Notes under the pieces: model-generated
Seen by the model: the letters and a program-made list of their open reading frames with translations, nothing else
Told to the model about the DNA's origin: nothing
Databases searched by the model: none
From: Acidobacteriota bacterium
GTDB taxonomy: Bacteria > Acidobacteriota > Vicinamibacteria > Vicinamibacterales > Vicinamibacteraceae
Direction of reading: 5' to 3'
DNA length: 27,680 nt
Assembly (NCBI GenBank): GCA_023429845.1
Contig: JAEZCY010000194.1
Span: 1-27,680, forward strand
Shown here: one piece after another, positions 22,240-27,680 of the stretch
How the letters are laid out: each line of letters starts with the position of its first letter
How positions within the stretch are numbered: the stretch's first letter is position 1
Program-made: the position numbers and the translations under genes

Positions 22240-22863
22240 CTAGAGCGTGCCGTAGAGGCGATCGCCGAAGTCGCCGAGACCCGGCACGATGAACTTGCGG
22301 GCGTCGAGGTGACTGTCGACCGCCGGGGTGTAGATCTGGACGTCAGGAAAGTGGGCTTCAACCTCCCGAATGCCTTCCGGCGCCGCAACGATGCAGAGCA
22401 GGCGCACATCGCGGGCGCCACGGTGCCTGAGGAGCTCGAGTGCTGCCACGGCGCTCCCTCCCGTCGCGAGCATCGGGTCGATCAGGACCACGAAGCTGGA
22501 CTCGAGACCCGAGGGGAACTTCGCGTAGTACTGCGAGGCGACCGCCGTGGCCTCGTCTCGTTGCAGACCGATGTGACCGACGCGAGCGTGCGGCGTCACG
22601 GCAAGTACGGCGTCCAGCATGCCCAGGCCGGCGCGCAGCACCGGCACCACCACCACATCGGCCGAGACGCGCACACCAGCGGCCGGTCCAAGCGGCGTCT
22701 GGACGACCACGGGCTCGGTGGGCAGGTCCCGCATCGCTTCCGTAGCGATGAGCACACTCAGGCGTTGCGTGGCCGCGCGGAAGTGCGGCGACGTCGTGCG
22801 CTCGTCGCGCAACTGCGTGAGGAGTTCCTGCGCGACGGGGTGGGCGATGACGTGGACCGGCAC
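22240..22863 (-). CDS. upp: Uracil phosphoribosyltransferase
   Basis: Converts uracil and PRPP to UMP in pyrimidine salvage. The 207-residue product fits the family (E. coli 208 aa). It has VVVPVLRAGLGMLDAVL (71-87), the PRPP loop LIDPMLATGGSA (127-138), VAAPEGI (159-165) and the uracil-binding C-terminus FIVPGLGDFGDRLYGT. GTG 22863 is chosen by alignment with the E. coli start (MKIVEVKHPLV versus VPVHVIAHPVA); ATG 22890 is possible but adds nine unconserved residues. It is divergent from ychF over 176 bp and converges with the FMN oxidase gene. Confidence 0.96.
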   Translation of the reverse strand: MPVHVIAHPVAQELLTQLRDERTTSPHFRAATQRLSVLIATEAMRDLPTEPVVVQTPLGPAAGVRVSADVVVVPVLRAGLGMLDAVLAVTPHARVGHIGLQRDEATAVASQYYAKFPSGLESSFVVLIDPMLATGGSAVAALELLRHRGARDVRLLCIVAAPEGIREVEAHFPDVQIYTPAVDSHLDARKFIVPGLGDFGDRLYGTL

Positions 22864-22920
22864 GCGGCGAACTCTACCCGCTGGGCGCATCGCGCGCAAT
22901 GCGACCGCGCTGGTGGGGAC

Positions 22921-22936
22921 TGGCAGGGCCCTGCCA
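22921..22936. promoter_or_regulatory. 16-bp perfect palindrome in the upp/ychF divergent region
   Basis: TGGCAGGGCCCTGCCA is its own reverse complement. It lies 58 bp before the upp start and 104 bp before the ychF start, a usual place for an operator serving one or both genes. No regulator is evident and promoters here are weak (TACACT at 22980-22985 may be a ychF -10). Confidence 0.4.
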
Positions 22937-23039
22937 CCCGAAGGGGGATCTCCCGGCGCCGCCGCCCCTCGTGGCGAGGTACACTCGTTAGTTCGCGTGC
23001 GGGTGGATGGGCTGCCCGGGCCGCGAACACTCATCCTCC

Positions 23040-24137
23040 ATGCTTCGACTCGGCATCGTCGGACTCCCGAACGTGGGCAAGTCCACGCTCTTCAACGCAC
23101 TCACGTCGGCAGGCGCCCTCGTCGCGAACTACCCGTTTGCGACGATCGAACCCAACACCGGCATCGTCACCGTGCCCGACCCGCGTCTCGACGCACTGTC
23201 GGCAATCGTGAAGCCGGAGCGTGTGGTCCCCGCCACGGTGGAGTTCGTGGACATCGCCGGTCTCGTGAAGGGCGCGAGCCAGGGCGAAGGGCTCGGCAAC
23301 CAGTTCCTGCACAACATCCGCGAGGTGGACGCCATCGTCCACGTGGTCCGCTGCTTCGAGGACGACAACGTCCAGCACGTCATGGGCGCCCCGGACCCGG
23401 TTCGTGATCGCGAGATCATCGAGATCGAACTGGCGCTCGCCGACCTGGCCACGGTGGAGAAGCGGCTCGAGAAGTCGGTCAAGATGGCGCGATCCGGCGA
23501 TGCCGCCGCGAAGGCCGAAGTCGGCATGGTGGAAACGGTCAAGGCCCTGCTCGAGGCTGGGAAGCCGGCAAGGCTCTACGCGCCCCCCGACGAATTGGTG
23601 CCGGCGTTCAAGGGGCTCAATCTGTTGACCGCCAAGCCGGTCCTGTATGCCGCCAACGTGCGCGAGGACGAAGCGGTGGACGGCAATGCGCTGGTGGAGC
23701 AGTTGAAGGCCCGCATCGCCCAGGATCAGGAGAACGCCGGTGTCGCCGTGTTCTCGGCGAAGGTGGAGGCGGAACTCGCCGAACTCGAACCGGAGGAGCG
23801 GCAGGAGTTCCTGGCCTCGCTGGGGCTGACCGAGTCCGGCCTCGATCGCCTGGCGCGGGCGGCCTACACGCTCCTCGGGCTGCGCAGCTACTTCACCGCA
23901 GGCGAAAAGGAAGTGCGCGCCTGGACCATCCATGCGGGCGACAAGGCCCCCGCCGCCGCCGGCGTGATCCACACGGACTTCGAGAAGGGGTTCATCCGGG
24001 GCGAGACGGTGGCGTTCGACGACTTCGTGCGCGCAGGCGGCTGGAAGCCGGCGCGAGAGCAGGGCCTCGTCCGCTCGGAAGGCAAGGAGTACGTCGTCGC
24101 GGACGGCGACGTGCTGCTGTTCCGCTTCAACGTCTAG
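23040..24137 (+). CDS. ychF: Redox-responsive ATPase/GTPase YchF (OLA1 family)
   Basis: The 365-residue product is the universally conserved Obg-related P-loop NTPase YchF, which prefers ATP and associates with ribosomes. It has the G1 loop GLPNVGKS (8-15), the NYPFATIEPNTG switch (30-41), the G3 box DIAGL (71-75), a coiled-coil insertion (about 130-200) and a C-terminal TGS domain (WTIHAGDKAPAAAGVIHTDF onward) ending VLLFRFNV. It matches E. coli YchF closely along its length (363 aa). ATG 23040 begins the first beta strand; an upstream in-frame ATG at 23007 would add 11 unconserved residues. It converges with the histidine kinase gene with 5 bp between stops. Confidence 0.97.
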   Translation: MLRLGIVGLPNVGKSTLFNALTSAGALVANYPFATIEPNTGIVTVPDPRLDALSAIVKPERVVPATVEFVDIAGLVKGASQGEGLGNQFLHNIREVDAIVHVVRCFEDDNVQHVMGAPDPVRDREIIEIELALADLATVEKRLEKSVKMARSGDAAAKAEVGMVETVKALLEAGKPARLYAPPDELVPAFKGLNLLTAKPVLYAANVREDEAVDGNALVEQLKARIAQDQENAGVAVFSAKVEAELAELEPEERQEFLASLGLTESGLDRLARAAYTLLGLRSYFTAGEKEVRAWTIHAGDKAPAAAGVIHTDFEKGFIRGETVAFDDFVRAGGWKPAREQGLVRSEGKEYVVADGDVLLFRFNV

Positions 24138-24142
24138 GCCGG

Positions 24143-25618
24143 TTACGTCGCCGCTACTGGCGCGGCGCGAAGCGTGATCTCGAACTCGGTGCCACGACCG
24201 GGCCCCTCGCTGCGCACCTCCACGGTGCCGTGGTGTCGCGCCACGATGGAGTGCACGAGCGCAAGGCCCACGCCTAGACGCGCCGAGTCGTGCCCTTCCT
24301 TCAGGACGAACAGCGAGAAGATTCGCGGCAGTAACGCCGGCTCGATGCCAGCTCCATCGTCGCGCACGCAGATGACGATGTCGCTGCCGCGCCGATGCGC
24401 GGCGATTTCCACCGTGCCACCGGACGGCGTGGCGTGCGCGGCATTCTGCAGGAGGTTGGCGAGCGCCTGCTGCATGCGCGCGACGTCGCCGGCAACCGGC
24501 AGCGCCTCGTCCGGTATGCGGACGATCAGACGGACCTCCTGCTGCGCGAGCACCGCGCGGAACGCGTCCGCCACCGCGTCGATGACGTCGCGGACGTCGA
24601 ACGTCTGCTGCTCGAAATGCACGCGGCCCTGCTTGATCCGGGTGAGGTCGTTGAGGTCGCTCACCAGACGGGACAGCTGGTGAACCTGCCGCTGAAGGAC
24701 GCGGCTCACCTGCGCGCGATCGCCCGAGGGGTCGTCCAGCCCGCGCGCGGCGATGGTGATGGCCTGCAGCGGCTGTCGCAGTTCGTGCGCGAGCACCGCG
24801 AGGAAATGGTCCTTGTAGGCGTCACGCGCGGCCAGTTCCTCCCCGAGGCGCTTCTCGGCGGTCACGTCGAGAAAGGCCGCGGCAACGCCGTCCTCGAGCG
24901 GAACCGCGAGCATGCGGAACCAGCGGGAGATGCCGTCGGCCACGTACTCCACGGTCTTGTCCTCGGGCGTGCGGTGTTCGACCACCCGACAGTACAGCGT
25001 GAACAGATCGGCGCCGTGCTCGGGCAGCACGTGGAGCAATCGTCGGCCCTCGAGTTCCCCGGGGCGCCGACCGAGCGCATGCGTCGCCGCGTGATTGGCA
25101 TAGACCCACGTGAAGTCCACGATTGCACCGGCGGCGTCTCGCGTGGCCTCGAGAATGGTGAAGGGCTGCAGCGATGCATTCTGGGCGGCTCGGAAGCGTG
25201 CCTCGCTCGCGGCGAGGGCTCGCTGCACCGTGTCGCCGTGGGCATCGGCGGGTGGCGTGGCGGGATGCGCCTGCCGAGGACGCCTTGATGAACGGAGCAG
25301 CCGGTCGCCGATGACGCTCGTGAGAAGGCCGGCGAGCACGAAGATTGCGAACGCCAGCCAGGCCGGCGCGTCGCCGGCCGGCGGCCACAGGACGAGCGAA
25401 CGCGACACGAAGACGACGGAGACGGCGACCGCGAGCACCCCTGGTCCGAGCCCTCCCGCCAGGATCGCCAGGAACACCGCGTAGTCGAGCAGGAGGAAGG
25501 GAAACCGCCGCGCGAGCGACGGCATGAGCGTCGCCTGCGCGGTTGCCACGGCGACCGTGCAGGCGAGAGCGAAGACATACCGAGCCGACCCTGCCAGTGG
25601 CAGGCCTCTCGCTGACAT
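24143..25618 (-). CDS. Membrane PAS-domain sensor histidine kinase (orphan)
   Basis: The 491-residue product has three or four N-terminal transmembrane segments (within 12-105, DUF4118-like), a PAS domain (about 130-258) and a HisKA domain with phospho-acceptor His278 in LAHELRQPLQA. A HATPase domain carries N box Asn392 (NLLQNAAHATP), G1 DDGAGI (420-425) and G2 LGVGLAL (448-454). It should autophosphorylate on His278 and pass the phosphate to a response regulator, but none is encoded in the window. The short PAS domain implies a cytoplasmic small-molecule or redox signal, not identified. ATG 25618 precedes the first membrane segment and a candidate promoter. Confidence 0.94.
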   Translation of the reverse strand: MSARGLPLAGSARYVFALACTVAVATAQATLMPSLARRFPFLLLDYAVFLAILAGGLGPGVLAVAVSVVFVSRSLVLWPPAGDAPAWLAFAIFVLAGLLTSVIGDRLLRSSRRPRQAHPATPPADAHGDTVQRALAASEARFRAAQNASLQPFTILEATRDAAGAIVDFTWVYANHAATHALGRRPGELEGRRLLHVLPEHGADLFTLYCRVVEHRTPEDKTVEYVADGISRWFRMLAVPLEDGVAAAFLDVTAEKRLGEELAARDAYKDHFLAVLAHELRQPLQAITIAARGLDDPSGDRAQVSRVLQRQVHQLSRLVSDLNDLTRIKQGRVHFEQQTFDVRDVIDAVADAFRAVLAQQEVRLIVRIPDEALPVAGDVARMQQALANLLQNAAHATPSGGTVEIAAHRRGSDIVICVRDDGAGIEPALLPRIFSLFVLKEGHDSARLGVGLALVHSIVARHHGTVEVRSEGPGRGTEFEITLRAAPVAAT

Positions 25619-25637
25619 GGCTGTTGGAGCAGCTCAC

Positions 25638-25667
25638 ATCGTACGGCCGCCGCGACACGTGAGTCAA
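25638..25667 (-). promoter_or_regulatory. Candidate promoter of the histidine kinase gene
   Basis: On the minus strand TTGACT (25667-25662) and TACGAT (25643-25638) are separated by 18 bp, matching consensus at 5 and 4 of 6 positions. Transcription would begin near 25631, leaving a leader of about 13 bases before the ATG. Confidence 0.4.
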
Positions 25668-25727
25668 CGCGAACGCGTCAGCCTCCGTGGGACGAAGCGC
25701 GAGCCCCTGCGCTACGATCCCGGGACG

Positions 25728-27149
25728 ATGTGGAACCTGCGTAAGCGACGAGGGCTGTCCGGTGGGGTCGCTCTTGCGACGGCCGTCCTGCTGGCCGGAA
25801 CCTCCGGCCGTGCGTCTCAGGCGTCCGTGGACACGGTGGCCGTCATCGTCACGGGTGGCACCGTCGTGACGATGGACGATGCACGCCGCGTGCTGTCGCC
25901 CGGCGCCGTTGCCATCGAGGGCGACTCGATAGTCGCGGTCGGCACGCCAGGCGAGGTCTCGAGCCGGTTTCGCGGCAGGGAGACGATCGACGCAACCGGC
26001 CAGGTGGTGCTGCCGGGGCTGATCAACACCCACACGCATGCGGCGATGGTGCTGTACCGAGGCCTCGGCAACGACCTCAACCTTCGGGACTGGCTCACCA
26101 GGTACATCTTCCCGGCCGAAGGCAGGACAGTGTCGCCCGAGTTCGTCCGGGCGGGCACCCGGCTCGCCGCCCTCGAGATGATCCTCGGCGGGACAACGAC
26201 CTTCGTGGACATGTATTACTTCGAGGAGGAGGTCGCGGCCGCAGCGAAAGAGGCGGGGCTGCGCGGGGTGCTGGGGCAGACCGTCATCCAGTTCCCGGTG
26301 GCCGATGCCAAGACTCCGGGCGACGCCCTGGCCCGCACCCGTGCGTTCATCACGGCATACAAGGGCGACCGACTCGTGACACCGGCCGTCGCGCCGCACT
26401 CGATGTATGCGCTCGGGGCAGCGGACCTTCAGGCCGCGGATCGCCTGGCACGGGAGCACGGCGTGCCGCTGCTGATCCATCTCGAGGAGACCGAGCAGGA
26501 ACGCCGTGACTCACAGCAGGCCCACGGGATGTCGCCGACGACCTATCTGGCCTCCCTGAACGTCCTCGGGCCGCACGTGCTCGCCGCTCACGGCGTGTGG
26601 GTGGATGCCGGCGACATCCGGACCCTCGCGGCGGCGCGGGTCTCGGTCTCGCACAATCCGGAGAGCAACATGAAGCTCGCGAGCGGCACGGCGCCAGTTC
26701 CCGATTACCTGGCCGGCGGCGTTGCCCTCGGTCTTGGCACCGACGGCGCGGCGAGCAACAACGACCTGGACATGTTCGAGGCGATGCGGCAGGCCGCTTT
26801 CCTCCAGAAGGTCGTACGCAAGGACCCGACCGCCGCGCCCGCATCACTCGTGCTGGAGATGGCGACCCGTCGGGGCGCGGCTGCGATCGGCATGGCCGAT
26901 CGCCTGGGGCAACTCACGCCGGGCCGGCGCGCCGACGTCATCATCGTGGACACCACGAGGCCGCACCTGCAGCCGATGTTCGATCCGATCGCACAGCTGG
27001 TCTACGCCGCGAAGGCCGGTGATGTCCGCACCACGATCGTGGACGGTCGGATCCTGATGCACGACCGCGTGGTGCGCACCCTCGACTCGGCAGCAGTACT
27101 CTCGGACGCGCGGAGAATGGGCGACCGGGTGCGGGAAGCGGTGAAGTAG
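25728..27149 (+). CDS. Secreted amidohydrolase, MtaD/TrzA-like deaminase
   Basis: The 473-residue product is a metal-dependent amidohydrolase of the MTA/SAH-deaminase and chlorohydrolase (TrzA/AtzA) group. Metal ligands are visible: His102 and His104 (NTHTHAAM), His251 (HLEET, with the catalytic Glu254 in HxxE), His288 (AAHGVW) and Asp339 (GTDGAASNN). Such enzymes deaminate adenosine-type compounds or other heteroaromatics. Unusually the protein begins with a signal peptide (KRR, hydrophobic 12-24, RASQAS), so it should act in the periplasm. The substrate is unknown. ATG 25728 starts that signal peptide; the open frame upstream overlaps the histidine kinase gene. Tandem hairpins follow the stop. 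Confidence 0.92.
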   Translation: MWNLRKRRGLSGGVALATAVLLAGTSGRASQASVDTVAVIVTGGTVVTMDDARRVLSPGAVAIEGDSIVAVGTPGEVSSRFRGRETIDATGQVVLPGLINTHTHAAMVLYRGLGNDLNLRDWLTRYIFPAEGRTVSPEFVRAGTRLAALEMILGGTTTFVDMYYFEEEVAAAAKEAGLRGVLGQTVIQFPVADAKTPGDALARTRAFITAYKGDRLVTPAVAPHSMYALGAADLQAADRLAREHGVPLLIHLEETEQERRDSQQAHGMSPTTYLASLNVLGPHVLAAHGVWVDAGDIRTLAAARVSVSHNPESNMKLASGTAPVPDYLAGGVALGLGTDGAASNNDLDMFEAMRQAAFLQKVVRKDPTAAPASLVLEMATRRGAAAIGMADRLGQLTPGRRADVIIVDTTRPHLQPMFDPIAQLVYAAKAGDVRTTIVDGRILMHDRVVRTLDSAAVLSDARRMGDRVREAVK

Positions 27150-27167
27150 ACGCTGCTGCGCACGTAG

Positions 27168-27188
27168 GCGTCGGGCCTTGGCCGACGC
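27168..27188 (+). terminator. First of two hairpins between the amidohydrolase and hpt
   Basis: GCGTCGG (27168-27174), loop GCCTTGG and CCGACGC (27182-27188) form a perfect 7-bp stem, 19 bp after the amidohydrolase stop. It is placed like a terminator but lacks a T-run. Confidence 0.4.
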
Positions 27189-27196
27189 GCGGCGCG

Positions 27197-27223
27197 GCCC
27201 GACGGCGTGCGCCCGCGTCGGGC
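27197..27223. terminator. Second hairpin between convergent amidohydrolase and hpt
   Basis: GCCCGACG (27197-27204), an 11-base loop and CGTCGGGC (27216-27223) form a perfect 8-bp stem immediately beyond the hpt stop codon. Its left arm can also pair with the left arm of the preceding hairpin, so two alternative folds exist. Confidence 0.45.
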
Positions 27224-27224
27224 G

Positions 27225-27680
27225 TCAGTCCTCGTCGAGGACGCCGATGTACGGGAGATTGCGGTACTTCTCGGCGTAGTCGAGGCCGTAGCCGATGACG
27301 AAGCGGTCCTCGATCGTGAACCCGACGTACTCCACCGGCACCTCGACCTGCCGTCGCGACGGCTTGCTGAGGAGGCACGCGGTGCGAAGCGTCCTCGGAC
27401 GTCGGGCCCGCATCATCTCGAGCAGGTAGGTGAGCGTGAGGCCGGTGTCGACGATGTCCTCGACGATGATGACGTCGCGTCCCTCGATGCCCGTGTCGAG
27501 GTCCTTGATCAGGCGTACCTCGCCGGACGATCGCGTCGCCTTGTGGTAGCTCGACACCACGATGAAGTCGAGTGTGGCGTGTCGATCGAGCTGCCGCACC
27601 AGATCCGAGAAGAAGACGAAGGCCCCCTTGAGCACGCACACGAGGTGCAGGTCGCGGGTGCTGGCATAATCAGCGCGGAT
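27225..27680 (-). CDS. hpt: Hypoxanthine phosphoribosyltransferase, C-terminal part (5' end outside window)
   Basis: The 151 visible residues cover most of a bacterial HPRT (about 180 aa), which makes IMP or GMP from purine bases and PRPP in salvage. Seen are VCVLKGAFVFFSDL, the flexible-loop region VVSSYHKATRSSGEV, the PRPP motif VIIVEDIVDTGLTL and the base-binding FTIEDRFVIGYGLDY...LPYIGVL C-terminus. The frame is open to the window edge (IRADYASTRDLHLV precedes CVLKGAF), so the start lies beyond 27680. The internal GTG/ATG positions are not starts. In many bacteria hpt is followed by ftsH or preceded by tilS; neither can be checked here. Confidence 0.95.
   Translation of the reverse strand: MRADYASTRDLHLVCVLKGAFVFFSDLVRQLDRHATLDFIVVSSYHKATRSSGEVRLIKDLDTGIEGRDVIIVEDIVDTGLTLTYLLEMMRARRPRTLRTACLLSKPSRRQVEVPVEYVGFTIEDRFVIGYGLDYAEKYRNLPYIGVLDED

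Noticed and set aside
24822..26480. 552-residue minus-strand frame spanning the kinase and amidohydrolase
   Set aside because: It overlaps two real genes on different strands and has no domain; low-complexity Arg-rich translation.
1..27680. CRISPR arrays, insertion sequences, phage or integron parts
   Set aside because: No regularly spaced direct repeats, transposase/integrase frames or terminal inverted repeats were seen on reading both strands.

Overview
The window is uniformly GC-rich and densely coded, with GTG/TTG starts as well as ATG and no AT-rich island. The gene content (PD40/TolB repeats, DUF1080, reaction-centre-type cytochrome c, a multihaem cytochrome fused to TPRs, many secreted enzymes, a TonB receptor) suggests a chromosomal segment of a soil or sediment acidobacterium, probably a Vicinamibacteria-like lineage. 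That placement is inference from content and style; no 16S gene is present. I see no transposase, integrase, phage gene, CRISPR array or plasmid function, and no gap longer than about 190 bases without a gene.

Left part (1-6474). The 3' end of a TolB/PD40 protein is followed by serA (serine biosynthesis). A minus-strand group runs tail-anchored AAA+ ATPase, overlapping spermidine-synthase-like methyltransferase, then a dihaem cytochrome c. Divergent from it are an SDR oxidoreductase with a hydrophobic C-terminal tail and a secreted DUF1080 protein.

Middle (6475-15581). A minus-strand array reads MarR regulator, YceI, ABC ATPase, ABC-2 permease, headed by an excellent promoter placed so that the marR transcript would be leaderless. 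Next are a reaction-centre-type dihaem cytochrome and a secreted M3 peptidase (minus). On the plus strand follow an octahaem-HEAT-TPR lipoprotein and a nitrilase-family amidase.

Right part (15582-27680). tRNA-Val(CAC) has a recognisable promoter. It is followed by yciH/SUI1 and a divergent secreted acetylxylan-esterase-like hydrolase. A three-gene iron cluster comes next: STN-type TonB receptor, PiuC-like Fe(II)/2OG dioxygenase, FMN alpha-hydroxy-acid oxidase. Its promoter has two dyads, one exactly filling a 19-bp spacer. Last come upp and ychF (divergent), an orphan PAS histidine kinase, a secreted MtaD/TrzA-type amidohydrolase and the 3' part of hpt.

Most genes are ordinary. The parts worth a second look are the AAA+/methyltransferase pair, the MarR-YceI-ABC array with its leaderless promoter, the iron operon with its unusual promoter and Tyr-to-His FMN oxidase, and the octahaem-HEAT-TPR protein.
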